A stretch of DNA of 64,000 nt, from positions 682,001 through 746,000 of the forward strand of contig NZ_JAAONY010000002.1 of NCBI RefSeq assembly GCF_011602085.1. Direction: 5' to 3'. Source of the DNA: Pseudoteredinibacter isoporae. GTDB lineage: Bacteria; Pseudomonadota; Gammaproteobacteria; Pseudomonadales; Cellvibrionaceae. The notes beneath the pieces are model-generated. The model made no database searches. It was not told the origin of the DNA and saw only the letters and a list, made by a program, of their open reading frames with translations. Below are positions 45,300-54,228 of this stretch, piece by piece. A program made the position numbers and the translations under genes. Numbering within the stretch: position 1 is the stretch's first letter; each line of letters begins with the position of its first letter.

Positions 45300-46868
45300 T
45301 TAGGCCAGAACGTCGGTAGCAACACGGTAGTTTGGATCTTCCAGTACATTCACTTCGCAAAGATCACCCGCATTCTTCAATAGTTTACGGCACTCAGGGC
45401 TCAAGTGACGCAGATGCAGCGTCTTGCCTTCTTTCTGATAACGCAGAGCCAGTGCATCCAATGCTTCGATGCCGGAATGGTCACTGACACGTGAGCGCTT
45501 GAATTCAATAACCACATGCTCAGGGTCATTCTTTGGATCAAATAACTCACGGAAGTGGCTCACCGAACCGAAGAAAATCGGACCACGCAGGTCATACACC
45601 TTGTAACCGTTCTCGTCGACATAGGTATCCACCATAATGTGTTTGGCGTGCTTCCAGGCAAACACCAGGGCTGAAACGATCACACCGATAATCACGGCAA
45701 TCGCCAGGTCGTACATCACAGTGACACCGGAAACCAGAATCAAGATAAAGGCATCGGATGGTGGAATCTTGCGTATGATGCGAAGAGAAGACCATTCGAA
45801 AGTACCCAGTACCACCATAAACATGATGCCAACCAACGCGGCCAGCGGAATCATTTCAATGTATTGGGCGCCGAACAGGATAAAGGCCAGCAATACCAGC
45901 GCTGCGGTAATGCCCGACAAACGACCACGGCCACCGTTGTTAATATTGATCATACTCTGACCGATCATGGCGCAGCCGCCCATGCCACCGAAGACACCAT
46001 TAACGCTGTTGGCAATGCCCTGGCCAACGCACTCGCGGTTACCCTGACCGCGGGTTTCGGTAATTTCGTCGATCAGGCTCAGCGTCAGCAACGATTCAAT
46101 CAAGCCGATAGCGGCGATAATGGCGGCGTACGGCAGGATGATCCACAGAGTTTCCAGCGTCATGGGAACAGCCGGAATCGCAAAACTGGGCAGCTCACCT
46201 TTCAGAGTTGCAGTGGCGGCTTCTTCTGCGGGCAGGCTGTCACGAACGAAGTCGATCACCGAGCGAGCTTCCAGATCGAGACCTATCACAATCATCGTTA
46301 CGGCAATAATTGCGACCAAACCCGCCGGTACAGCCGTTGTCAGCTTAGGAAGAAAGTGAACAATGGCCATAGTCAGAGCGATCAGCCCCACCATAATCAT
46401 CAGCGCTTCACCCTGCATCCACTCCATGCCACCTGCGCCCTGCACTTTAAACTGGCCTAGCTGAGCCAGGAAAATAACAATCGCCAGACCATTAACAAAG
46501 CCCAGCATGACCGGGTGCGGCACCATGCGAATAAACTTACCCAGCTTCAGCACACCTGCGAGAATCTGAATCACACCGGCCAGCAGTACTGCGGCGAACA
46601 GATATTGCACGCCATGCTGAGCAACCAGTGAGACCATAACCACCGCCGTGGCACCCGTCGCACCGGAGATCATTCCGGGACGGCCACCGAAGATAGCGGT
46701 CAGCAAGCCCATCATGAAGGCCGCGTACAAGCCCACCATCGGCTCAACACCCGCAACAAAGGCAAAGGCTACCGCTTCGGGAACCAGCGCCAACGCTACC
46801 GTGGTGCCCGACAGGACATCATTTTTAACATTATATTGATTCGCTTTTTCGTGAATCAGATTAAACAT
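45300..46868 (-). CDS. SulP family inorganic anion transporter
   Basis: The 522-residue protein has about 12-14 membrane segments followed by a C-terminal STAS domain (about 400-510, with [20 protein letters not shown]-type block). The start [32 protein letters not shown] and [15 protein letters not shown] are SulP signatures. SulP proteins carry sulfate, bicarbonate or other anions. The length and the STAS end match bicarbonate carriers such as BicA as well as sulfate carriers, so the substrate is open. A TTGAGGC site precedes the ATG. Confidence 0.88.
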   Translation of the reverse strand: MFNLIHEKANQYNVKNDVLSGTTVALALVPEAVAFAFVAGVEPMVGLYAAFMMGLLTAIFGGRPGMISGATGATAVVMVSLVAQHGVQYLFAAVLLAGVIQILAGVLKLGKFIRMVPHPVMLGFVNGLAIVIFLAQLGQFKVQGAGGMEWMQGEALMIMVGLIALTMAIVHFLPKLTTAVPAGLVAIIAVTMIVIGLDLEARSVIDFVRDSLPAEEAATATLKGELPSFAIPAVPMTLETLWIILPYAAIIAAIGLIESLLTLSLIDEITETRGQGNRECVGQGIANSVNGVFGGMGGCAMIGQSMININNGGRGRLSGITAALVLLAFILFGAQYIEMIPLAALVGIMFMVVLGTFEWSSLRIIRKIPPSDAFILILVSGVTVMYDLAIAVIIGVIVSALVFAWKHAKHIMVDTYVDENGYKVYDLRGPIFFGSVSHFRELFDPKNDPEHVVIEFKRSRVSDHSGIEALDALALRYQKEGKTLHLRHLSPECRKLLKNAGDLCEVNVLEDPNYRVATDVLA

Positions 46869-47063
46869 GTGAGCCTCAAATTATCAGAGTGCATTGCTAT
46901 TGCCTGGGCGAACCCTCATAGGGCCCGTACATTACGGATTCGATAGTGAAGTGTAGACCAAGGCTGAAAAGGGGCCGGATTCTAACAGGTTTTGCAGGCG
47001 CAACCAATGAACAGTCCGGGCTAGAGCCCGGCCGAAGCGAAATCAGAAAGGAATCCGTTGTGG

Positions 47064-47456
47064 CTATTGCAAGCCGCGTTTGCCCAGCAGCTGAATAGCA
47101 TAGCCATCCGGGTCTTCACAGAAGGCCAGAATCGAGGTTCCCGCCTTCATTGGGCCAGCCTCGCGGGTTACCTGCCCACCAGCGGCACGAATCTGCTCAC
47201 AGGCCTGATAGACGTCCTCAACCTCAATGGCAATATGGCCGTAGGCATTGCCGAGATCGTAGTTTCCGGACGCCCAGTTATAGGTCAATTCAAGAACGGT
47301 GTTGCTTGCCTCATCACCATAGCCCAGGAACGCCAGGGTAAACTCGCCCTCGGGATACTCCTGCAGGCGCAGTAACTGCATTTGCATAACCTTTGTATAA
47401 AAGGCAATCGAGCGCTCAAGATTGGCGACCCGCAACATTGTGTGCATCAAACGCAT
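47064..47456 (-). CDS. gloA: Lactoylglutathione lyase (glyoxalase I)
   Basis: Glyoxalase I converts the hemithioacetal of methylglyoxal and glutathione to lactoylglutathione. The 130-residue protein matches E. coli GloA: MRLMHTMLRVANLERSIAFY, ELTYNWASGNYDLGNAYGHIAIEVEDVYQAC, and a C-terminal AFCEDPDGYAIQLL. The metal ligands H5, E56, H74 and E122 of the nickel-type enzyme have counterparts. It is a single gene; a small GC-rich palindrome at 47016-47031 follows it. Confidence 0.93.
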   Translation of the reverse strand: MRLMHTMLRVANLERSIAFYTKVMQMQLLRLQEYPEGEFTLAFLGYGDEASNTVLELTYNWASGNYDLGNAYGHIAIEVEDVYQACEQIRAAGGQVTREAGPMKAGTSILAFCEDPDGYAIQLLGKRGLQ

Positions 47457-47653
47457 AGTCCGCTTCCATAACAGATCTTTTTTTGCCCATTTGCCACAGG
47501 AATTCTCAAATGGGTAGCCGACTATGCGCCACTACTTTTCCGAGGTCAAGAGACATTCCACAAGAAATAGATTCTAATCAAAAATCCCCTCTTGGCCCCA
47601 TCACGGAAACTTACTCGTCAGGATTGCTTAATTTATCAGGCTTATAAAACTGA

Positions 47654-48142
47654 TCAAAAACCCAGTGTCACCTGCAGCTTGCCTGACGGCCGGTGCTTGT
47701 ATTTTTTGTGCTTGTAATGATGGTGGTTGTACGGCTGATAATTGTAGCGCTGACCATTGTGAACGTAGACCTTGGTCGTGTAACTGCCAGTGCCCACAAT
47801 GAAATAGGTACCGTACACCGAGGAATAACGGTAACGAGAGGTTGGGCAGTAACTGTGAGCATGCTCTACGTAGTAACGGTGTCCATGATCGTTGTGATAA
47901 TGCCCGTGCTTATGCCCATAGCTGTGGCCATGGTCGTGGTGATGGTGGGGCCGGTGTTGATGCCCTCGACCTCGCCGCCAATGCTTGGCACCTTTATGCC
48001 CCTTAATCGCAAATTGCTTTACCTTGGGCGCATGCTGGTAAACCTTTTTAGATTGCTGCTGGTGATAGCCATGGGCTATCAGCTGACTGGAAAGCCCCAT
48101 TGCCACCAGGGCCAGTGAGATTGTCGATAATCGCTTTAGCAT
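47654..48142 (-). CDS. Histidine-rich secreted protein of unknown function
   Basis: From the ATG at 48140-48142, with a GGGAGG site, the product has 162 residues. A signal peptide (MLKRLSTISLALVAMGLSSQ) is followed by a region with dozens of histidines, including HRPHHHHDHGHSYGHKHGHY. The C-terminal half has a strand-like segment (YGTYFIVGTGSYTTKVYVHNG) and another His/Lys/Tyr-rich stretch ending in KLQVTLGF. The composition implies metal (Zn, Cu, Ni) binding in the periplasm or at the surface, but no known family was identified. Confidence 0.6.
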   Translation of the reverse strand: MLKRLSTISLALVAMGLSSQLIAHGYHQQQSKKVYQHAPKVKQFAIKGHKGAKHWRRGRGHQHRPHHHHDHGHSYGHKHGHYHNDHGHRYYVEHAHSYCPTSRYRYSSVYGTYFIVGTGSYTTKVYVHNGQRYNYQPYNHHHYKHKKYKHRPSGKLQVTLGF

Positions 48143-48287
48143 AATCGCCTCCCGGGCCTTAGCCCTGAAAATATCAACGTATTTCAGCAAAGCTGCGAGT
48201 CAACGCTAAATCAGAAATATTAACTTGACCTTAACGGCTAGCCCATTAGAGACTTGCGGATACTATTTATATCCCTGAGGTTTGCCC

Positions 48288-48683
48288 ATGGTCTTACCTA
48301 CTGATACTCCCAGAATCTGCGCGTATTTTTTTGTGCAGAATGCCCAAGCGTTTATTGAGTTTACACAAAAAGCCTTTGCAGCCGAAGAACTCGGCCGTAT
48401 GGAAGAAGAAGGCCTGATCCGCAATGCCCAGCTTCGAATAAGGGATTGCACTTTTATGGTGAGTGAAGCGACGGGGATTGGCCCGCTTCAACAAAGCCAA
48501 TATCTCTATGTGGATGATGTTGACCAAACCATGGAGCAAGCCTGTGCGGCCGGCGCTGAGCGCTTGTTCGACGCCGAAGATATGCCCTACGGTGACCGCC
48601 AGGGAGGGATTAAAGACCCTTTTGGCAATTACTGGTGGGTATCAAAACGACTCACTCAGGAACCCTACTACCCCACGGAATAA
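48288..48683 (+). CDS. VOC family protein (PhnB/glyoxalase-like)
   Basis: The 131-residue protein has the paired beta-alpha-beta units of the VOC superfamily. It starts TPRICAYFFVQNAQAFIEFTQ and ends YGDRQGGIKDPFGNYWWVSKR, the pattern of the PhnB-like/bleomycin-resistance subgroup. Metal-ligand histidines are not fully conserved, so enzymatic activity is uncertain. A CTGAGG site sits seven bases before the ATG at 48288, which decides against a TTG six bases earlier. The GNAT gene follows 24 bases later. Confidence 0.78.
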   Translation: MVLPTDTPRICAYFFVQNAQAFIEFTQKAFAAEELGRMEEEGLIRNAQLRIRDCTFMVSEATGIGPLQQSQYLYVDDVDQTMEQACAAGAERLFDAEDMPYGDRQGGIKDPFGNYWWVSKRLTQEPYYPTE

Positions 48684-48707
48684 ATCAGCAGGAGCGCAAC
48701 ACTGAGA

Positions 48708-49244
48708 ATGATTGCACTAAAACACTTTCCACTTTCAACAGAACGCACCACCATTCGCCAGGCCAGCATTGAAGATGCCGCCTTTTATCTGGAACTGATG
48801 ACCTCTGAGGGTTGGCTTGAAAATATTGGCGACCGCGGTATCTATAAGCTCGCCGACGCCGAAGCCCACATTCAAAATAATATTCTGAAGTCGTATCAGG
48901 ACAATGGCTTCGGCATGTACGTGATTTGCGATGCCGATGGCGATGCTATTGGCAGTGTAGGTTTTATCGATCGCCCGACACTGGAACACGTGGATATTGG
49001 CTACGCCTTTTTGCCAAAAGCGTTCGGAAAGGGTTACGCCATCGAAGCCTGCCGCTGTGTATACCAGTATGGTGTCGAACAACTTGGCATCAAGCCCATT
49101 GTAGCCATCACCGCTTCGCACAATGAACGATCGGGAAATTTATTACTCAAGCTTGGTTTTAAACGCCTGGATGATATCTGCCTTCCCGACAGCGGCGAAA
49201 GCGTGCATTATTACGTTGATCAACAACACCCTGAATACGCCTAG
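48708..49244 (+). CDS. GNAT acetyltransferase, RimJ/RimL-like
   Basis: The 178-residue protein starts with a TERTTIRQASIEDAAFYLELM block and has the acetyl-CoA motif (HVDIGYAFLPKAFGKGYAIEAC), then NERSGNLLLKLGFKRL. This is the RimJ/RimL-like branch that often acetylates protein N-termini or small amines. It follows the VOC gene closely on the same strand; a second, different GNAT gene comes 42 bases later. The substrate is not deducible. Confidence 0.83.
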   Translation: MIALKHFPLSTERTTIRQASIEDAAFYLELMTSEGWLENIGDRGIYKLADAEAHIQNNILKSYQDNGFGMYVICDADGDAIGSVGFIDRPTLEHVDIGYAFLPKAFGKGYAIEACRCVYQYGVEQLGIKPIVAITASHNERSGNLLLKLGFKRLDDICLPDSGESVHYYVDQQHPEYA

Positions 49245-49285
49245 CGTGTTCAGGAACCCTTTTTATTTCAACAGTATCGATCTCT

Positions 49286-49777
49286 ATGTCCAGCAATAAA
49301 TCCGCCGAGCAATACCCTTATACTCAAATGACTGCCATTAACAATGTGGAAGTGCCCCATGTGAATCATTTGGAAACCGAAGCGTTTTATCAACTGCTGG
49401 AATCCGCCGACTATTGCGAATGCTTGCAGGATGACGACGAAGAAATATTTGGTTTTCTTGTCGCGTTTAAAGATCAGAATGAGGATTATCAGGGCTTCAA
49501 CTTTCAGTGGTTTCAAAAAAACGCCGCCAGTTTTCTGTACATCGATCGTATCATCGTGGCGCCCTGGGCTCGAAGCCAGGGTATCGGCAAGCGTCTATAT
49601 GAAGCCGCCGCCAGCTGGTGCCGGAAAAACGATATTCAGAATCTGGTTTGCGAAGTGAATCAATCACCGCCCAATCCTAACTCTCACCACTTTCATCAGG
49701 CTTTGGGGTTTTCGGCGCTTGAAAATGTACAACATCCGGAAGGAAAAACAGTGACCATGTATCAATGGTCACTGTAG
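49286..49777 (+). CDS. GNAT family N-acetyltransferase
   Basis: The 163-residue protein has the GNAT core: FLYIDRIIVAPWARSQGIGKRLYEAAASWC (motif A, with the acetyl-CoA loop RSQGIG) and NPNSHHFHQALGFSALENVQ (motif B). It belongs to a different GNAT branch from its neighbour. The three genes from the VOC protein to here run the same way with short gaps and may be one unit. The substrate is unknown. Confidence 0.82.
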   Translation: MSSNKSAEQYPYTQMTAINNVEVPHVNHLETEAFYQLLESADYCECLQDDDEEIFGFLVAFKDQNEDYQGFNFQWFQKNAASFLYIDRIIVAPWARSQGIGKRLYEAAASWCRKNDIQNLVCEVNQSPPNPNSHHFHQALGFSALENVQHPEGKTVTMYQWSL

Positions 49778-49810
49778 TATCGAAGGGGGTTTTCGAAGGA
49801 ACTGACGAAC

Positions 49811-50398
49811 CTACTGAGCTGCGTAGTATTCTGCGACGGCCTTGCTTTGCTCGTCAGTCAATTCACCCGCAATTACTTTCATGATTGGGTGCTTACGCTT
49901 GCCACTGCGATAGTCACGCAGCTGTTTCAGCAGATAGGTGGCTTTCTGTCCCGCAAGATTTGGCCACAACTCATCAACGGTTTCACCCTGCATACCGTGA
50001 CAGGATACACATCGGGCACGAACATGGGCGCCCGGCATTTCAAGAGTGTTTTTAGCAACCTTCGCTTTGGCACGTGGCTGAGACGCATAGTATTCAGCCA
50101 GCGCATCAATCTGCTTATTCGTCAACGACTGCACGAAAGGCTTCATGGTCGGTTCAATTCGAACACCATCTCGAATATGGCGTATTTCCTGAGCAAGATA
50201 ACCGGCTTTTTGTCCAGCCAGGTTTGGCCAGATTTCATTGCTGGATTGCCCTTTCATACCATGACAGGTCGCGCACATTTGAAGTTGCGGTTTTATATCA
50301 ACAGCCAGTGCGTCAAAAGCAAAAAACGAAAGCAGCACGGCCATCGCTGTGCGGCGCACATTGCTGAAAGACGTTTGCTTAAAGAGGGAAAACATCAT
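49811..50398 (-). CDS. Di-haem cytochrome c (c4-like)
   Basis: The 195-residue product has a signal peptide and two similar cytochrome c domains, each with a CxxCH haem site (CATCH and CVSCH). Each domain repeats an IWPNLAGQKAGYL / LWPNLAGQKATYL block and ends in a methionine-containing segment (PTMKPF, HPIMKV). This is the c4 pattern. It is the last gene of the mau cluster and is a likely electron acceptor for the amine dehydrogenase or the next carrier to an oxidase. It is not MauG, which is larger and peroxidase-like. Confidence 0.87.
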   Translation of the reverse strand: MMFSLFKQTSFSNVRRTAMAVLLSFFAFDALAVDIKPQLQMCATCHGMKGQSSNEIWPNLAGQKAGYLAQEIRHIRDGVRIEPTMKPFVQSLTNKQIDALAEYYASQPRAKAKVAKNTLEMPGAHVRARCVSCHGMQGETVDELWPNLAGQKATYLLKQLRDYRSGKRKHPIMKVIAGELTDEQSKAVAEYYAAQ

Positions 50399-50466
50399 AG
50401 CTTGATTCTCTATATAGCCAATCATCGGTTATGGCGTTCAAACGCCAATTTATTTTATACAGCCAA

Positions 50467-50958
50467 TTACTTAAGCGGTTGCGCCGGCAGCTCTTTGATG
50501 ATGCCTTTCTGCAACATGTCATTGAGCAGTTTCTTACGAAACTCGAAGGCTTCAAAAAGCGGTTCCTGGCGAAGCTTGGCCACTTCTTCCACCGTGTAGG
50601 GCTTGAAGTTTTCCGGCAGACTGTCACCGGAAATGTTCATCACAATCCAGTTCAGGGCTTCCGTCAGCTGCTCATCGTTTAAAGCCGCATTGGCTGAACC
50701 TGGCACTTGCACCAAATAGTTTCGTCCGGCCTCAAATTTTAAAAAATGACCCACGAAGCCATTCATGTGAGGCACGGCTTTCTCGCCTTCGCCAGCCGGG
50801 CCATGACAGCCGCGGCAAAACATTTTGTAATTGAACTCGGCGCGTTGTTCCCGCTGCTCAGCCGTGAGAGGCGGCTTGGTTTCTGCAGCCCAAAGAGAAG
50901 ATGTGGGCAATACAGCAATCAGCAGGGGCGCGAGCGTTTTCATCATTGCTACTCGCAT
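50467..50958 (-). CDS. Mono-haem cytochrome c of the amine dehydrogenase cluster
   Basis: The 163-residue product has a signal peptide (MMKTLAPLLIAVLPTSSLWA) and one haem site, CRGCH, in FNYKMFCRGCHGPAGEGEKAVPHMNG. An all-helical tail of about 60 residues follows. The start at 50958 has an AGTAGGG site and lies ten bases after the mauA stop, so translation is probably coupled. Its place directly after mauA resembles the cytochrome genes following aauA in Alcaligenes faecalis, as I recall that cluster. It probably takes electrons from the TTQ subunit. Confidence 0.83.
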   Translation of the reverse strand: MRVAMMKTLAPLLIAVLPTSSLWAAETKPPLTAEQREQRAEFNYKMFCRGCHGPAGEGEKAVPHMNGFVGHFLKFEAGRNYLVQVPGSANAALNDEQLTEALNWIVMNISGDSLPENFKPYTVEEVAKLRQEPLFEAFEFRKKLLNDMLQKGIIKELPAQPLK

Positions 50959-50968
50959 GTTTTTTACC

Positions 50969-51508
50969 CTACTGTTCGAAAGCCAAACCAACGACAATCG
51001 CCGTTGAACAATGGTAAACCGAACTGTTTGCACCCAGGCACCAGTTTACATCGTTCGATTTGTCCGCACGGTACAAAGGACGATCACCCTCGTCTCGCTG
51101 ACACAGACAGCTACCACATTGAGTAGTGCCACAACAGTCGTTGTAGGAAATTACATAGTTGCGACCATCGACCGGGTTACGGCAGGTACCGATCCAGGTA
51201 ATGGGCGACATTTCCGTGCCCGGTGGACAAGTGTTGTAGGTACCACCACAGCACTCGCATAGAAAGCCATCAACCGCGCAGTAACGCCAGTAGTCACAAC
51301 TGGCCGGATCACCGGCTTCGCTGTCCTGGGGCAAGCGATTATCCTGGGGCAACTTCTGGCCACCATCGGCGGCTCGCGCCACTGGCAATAAAGGTATGGA
51401 ACCCGCGCCGACCAATGCCGCCCCCAAGCCGCGAATAAAACCACGACGGGAACCTTTTTGGGCCGCAGAACGAGCTGTTTTTTCAAATAACTTATCGAAT
51501 ATGGACAT
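50969..51508 (-). CDS. mauA: TTQ amine dehydrogenase small (light) subunit
   Basis: The small subunit holds the tryptophan tryptophylquinone cofactor of methylamine or aralkylamine dehydrogenase. The 179-residue precursor has a Tat-type signal (RRGFIRGLGAALVGAG, twin arginine at 21-22) and a cysteine-rich mature part. By alignment with the Paracoccus enzyme, the TTQ tryptophans correspond to W105 (TWIGTC) and W156 (NDVNWCLG). The catalytic aspartates correspond to D80 (CAVDG) and D124 (YNDCCG). Sequence alone does not settle methylamine versus aromatic amine substrate. Neighbours are mauD upstream and cytochromes downstream. Confidence 0.93.
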   Translation of the reverse strand: MSIFDKLFEKTARSAAQKGSRRGFIRGLGAALVGAGSIPLLPVARAADGGQKLPQDNRLPQDSEAGDPASCDYWRYCAVDGFLCECCGGTYNTCPPGTEMSPITWIGTCRNPVDGRNYVISYNDCCGTTQCGSCLCQRDEGDRPLYRADKSNDVNWCLGANSSVYHCSTAIVVGLAFEQ

Positions 51509-51545
51509 GAATCAAGCCTCTACTCTGTTGTTCTTATGAGAGCGC

Positions 51546-52130
51546 TTACCGCCCTGCCATATACTCTTGGATGGAAGCCACGTCACGCTCTTTGGCTTCG
51601 AATAAACTGTCCAGGTGCTCGCGGGAATTCACGATGCCCATGGATGCAACATTGCCCTGCTCATCAATCAGTACCGCGTAAGGAAGCTTCGCTACACCAT
51701 AGGTTTTGCCCAGCAACTCAGACACAATATACGGAAAGCCACCAAGATCCTGGGCCTTCGCAAAAGCTTGATGATCGTGCTGCTTGCCGTCACTGGCCAG
51801 AACCAGATCCAACCACTCGGATTCGGCCGCCGCTGCGGAACGCAGAGCCGGCAAGAGGGTTTTACAAATCGGGCAATCCGGGGACACCCAGAAAATCAGT
51901 TGGGATTTGTCGCGGCTGCCACCGATGTTCACCAACTGGTTTGCTAACGCCTGCAAGGAAAGCTCTGGTGCCTTTTGACCGACTTCGAGCTTCTGATTCA
52001 TCGCCAGCGCACCCGCTGGTGCAACGCGCTCATAAAGCACACCGATCTGGCGAATCAGGGCATAATTGATAATCGCCATGACAATCAGACCAATCCACAA
52101 AGCGATATTGGATACGACGAGAAATTCCAT
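51546..52130 (-). CDS. mauD: MauD, thioredoxin-like disulfide factor for the TTQ subunit
   Basis: MauD is needed to form the six disulfides of the small subunit. From the ATG at 52130 the 194-residue product has a membrane anchor (about residues 5-27) and a periplasmic thioredoxin-like domain with redox motif CPIC (residues 86-89 in WVSPDCPICKTL). Its start overlaps the mauE stop (TAATG), so the two are coupled. A frame 18 codons longer exists inside mauE and is not needed. Confidence 0.92.
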   Translation of the reverse strand: MEFLVVSNIALWIGLIVMAIINYALIRQIGVLYERVAPAGALAMNQKLEVGQKAPELSLQALANQLVNIGGSRDKSQLIFWVSPDCPICKTLLPALRSAAAAESEWLDLVLASDGKQHDHQAFAKAQDLGGFPYIVSELLGKTYGVAKLPYAVLIDEQGNVASMGIVNSREHLDSLFEAKERDVASIQEYMAGR

Positions 52131-52666
52131 TAACGAGACCTCATTGCTTCTATGCGTTGGGCATTGGCCAACAGACCTTCCCAACAGCTGTAAGCCAAAC
52201 TAAATACAATAGCTAATGCCAGGGACAGCCACATCTCGGCAGCCATGACATAGGGCTCGCTGGCGGCAAATAAAGCCAGCAAAGCCAAAACCAGATTGCG
52301 CCACAACAATGCCGGACTGATCTTCAAACCCACTGCCGGGCCGGAACAACCACAATCCATATCACGCTTGCCCTGTAACCACTGGGCACTGAGCAGCGCT
52401 CCATATGTCAGCATCAGTATTGCACAGGCAATTGCGGCAACGGTTTTGCTGATCGGCAGCAGCAGGCCCACGGCTATCAGAATTTCCACCACTGCAATGG
52501 CACGCACCATGGCAATGCCCTGTAGGGGCTTTGGTACGTAGGCATAATCCAGCATCAGATTTTCATAATAACGCTGATTATCCGACATCAACTTATGTCG
52601 TGCCGCGTGTAAAAGCAGCCAAACGAAAAACAGCGCTACCGCTTGTGCCAGCAGTGAAACCAACAT
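52130..52666 (-). CDS. mauE: MauE, membrane protein for amine dehydrogenase maturation
   Basis: The 178-residue protein has about five membrane helices (DoxX-like) and the conserved DMDCGCSGPAVG loop typical of MauE. Known mauE mutants fail to produce stable small subunit, so a role in its export or disulfide formation with MauD is established for the family. The start overlaps the mauB stop (TGATG), and the stop overlaps mauD. This gives the strict order mauB-E-D-A. Confidence 0.92.
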   Translation of the reverse strand: MLVSLLAQAVALFFVWLLLHAARHKLMSDNQRYYENLMLDYAYVPKPLQGIAMVRAIAVVEILIAVGLLLPISKTVAAIACAILMLTYGALLSAQWLQGKRDMDCGCSGPAVGLKISPALLWRNLVLALLALFAASEPYVMAAEMWLSLALAIVFSLAYSCWEGLLANAQRIEAMRSR

Positions 52667-53889
52667 CAGTAGGCCTTGTTCACGAGCAGTGGCGTGACAT
52701 TACCAAAATCGGAAATCGTCTGGATCAGACTGCCGTCTTTCGGGTCGATAATGTCCAGATTCAAATCACCATTGGTCACGACCAACTTAGGTTGTTTTCC
52801 GCGGGTCACAGCAATAGAAATGCCCCAACCTGGCAATTTGATTTTGCGGAGACGCTTCTTGGTTTTCGGGTCAATAATCCAAACGTGGCTGCCGCCATGG
52901 GTCTGTGTACCATCCGCGCCGTTTTCATGGGCGATGATATACATCAGGCCCTGATCATCTTTATCATTCAGCACCAAGCCGCCTGGACGCCAATTCGTCT
53001 TGCGCTCTTCCGCAGTCACCAACTCCCAGGTTTCAACAAATTTGGCCACTTCACCGCGCAGATCCACGGTATGCATCTTGCCAGCAAAGCCCGGGAAGTA
53101 CGCCATGCCATCAATAATAGCCGGACGTTCAAAGATCGGGGTTTTGTCGGTGTCAAAGAATGGCTTGATGCGCTGCTGTGAAGCCTTCTTACCGGATTTG
53201 TCCAGCACTGTGGTCAACAAACCACCGTTGCTGCACAGTGAGGTTACGCTGCGCTCCCCTGTTGGGTAGGTCAATACACAACCGGGAGTACCGATTACAT
53301 CGACAACTTCACGGGTATCCAGATCGACCACGGAAAAAGACGCCGCAGGGCTGAAGTTCGCCACGTATAAAAAGCGTTCGTCTTTTGACAAACCCATAGA
53401 ATAACGCTCGGGCAATGCGGTCAAGCGAGTGGCATCTTCCCAAACGATTTCCTTTAAAATTTTAAAGGTGTTTTTATCGTAAATCGCCAATACATCTTCA
53501 CGAGGGCCGCGTGAGCCACGTGCATGGAAAGATTCCATGATATAGAACTCATTGCGATTTTGGGCTGCCTTAAAGTTACCCAAAAGGTTTTTGTCCGCAA
53601 TCGCTTTAATGCGCTTGGTCGGATTCTTCTCATCAACATCAAGAAGAATGATCTTACCGCCAAACATACTGAAGAAAGCGGCTTCATCCACATACATCCA
53701 GGATTCCGGGAAATTGGCTGGCAACGTTCGCACAGCGCCGGTTTCTTCAATCGGTAACGGGGGCAAATCAGGACGCGGGGCTTTCTCTGGCGCCTGTTTG
53801 GCAGCCGCAAAGGCCAGGGATGACAGCAAAACTGAAGATGCCAGAACACTGCAAGCGCCCAGACGGAGCGCGCTCCTTAGAGATTTCAT
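52666..53889 (-). CDS. mauB: TTQ amine dehydrogenase large (heavy) subunit
   Basis: The 407-residue protein has a signal peptide (about residues 1-29, ending AFAAA) and a seven-bladed beta-propeller. Blocks include ESWMYVDEAAFF, RGSRGPREDVLAIYD, RYSMGLSKDERFLYVANFSPA, GCVLTYPTG and HENGADGTQTHGGSHVWIID. Two large and two small subunits form the periplasmic enzyme that oxidises a primary amine to aldehyde and ammonia. The ATG at 53889 is preferred over one 12 bases earlier. The gene starts the mauBEDA-cytochrome unit, about 340 bases after the aldehyde dehydrogenase gene on the same strand. Confidence 0.93.
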   Translation of the reverse strand: MKSLRSALRLGACSVLASSVLLSSLAFAAAKQAPEKAPRPDLPPLPIEETGAVRTLPANFPESWMYVDEAAFFSMFGGKIILLDVDEKNPTKRIKAIADKNLLGNFKAAQNRNEFYIMESFHARGSRGPREDVLAIYDKNTFKILKEIVWEDATRLTALPERYSMGLSKDERFLYVANFSPAASFSVVDLDTREVVDVIGTPGCVLTYPTGERSVTSLCSNGGLLTTVLDKSGKKASQQRIKPFFDTDKTPIFERPAIIDGMAYFPGFAGKMHTVDLRGEVAKFVETWELVTAEERKTNWRPGGLVLNDKDDQGLMYIIAHENGADGTQTHGGSHVWIIDPKTKKRLRKIKLPGWGISIAVTRGKQPKLVVTNGDLNLDIIDPKDGSLIQTISDFGNVTPLLVNKAY

Positions 53890-54228
53890 AATCGATTCCA
53901 CGGCATTTTTATCGTTTATTATTCGCTGGGGTCATATTGCAACTTGGATAACAACATGCCACCAACAACATCATACCCCATAACATACCGGCATGGGATA
54001 AACGGATCTAGTCTGTAAGCGAAGCAAAAACTTGTCTGACTGTGCAAAGCGCCCGTTGAACGAAAAAATGCGGGCCCATTATCGATGAAGAGATAAGGGC
54101 CCGCCAAGTCACATTAGATAATGAGACACAACAAGCTCTGCACTGACTCACCGCACTCAAAAAGCGCGACTACACAGTACGTTTCACTGGAGACCTTACA
54201 GTTTTTACAACTTACCTTTAAAAACGGA
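53890..54228. other. 339-bp region between aldehyde dehydrogenase and mauB
   Basis: It holds the aldehyde dehydrogenase terminator (54062-54104) and, to its left, the 170-base mauB leader and promoter region. No gene or clear operator is seen. Confidence 0.5.
54062..54104 (-). terminator. Rho-independent terminator of the aldehyde dehydrogenase gene
   Basis: On the minus strand GCGGGCCC pairs with GGGCCCGC, helped by an inner TTAT/ATAA pairing, and is followed by ATTTTTT. It separates the dehydrogenase gene from mauB. Confidence 0.85.

Noticed and set aside
47016-47031. CCGGGCT-AG-AGCCCGG palindrome after gloA
   Set aside because: The loop is too small and there is no T run. It may be a minor terminator, but the support is too weak to list.
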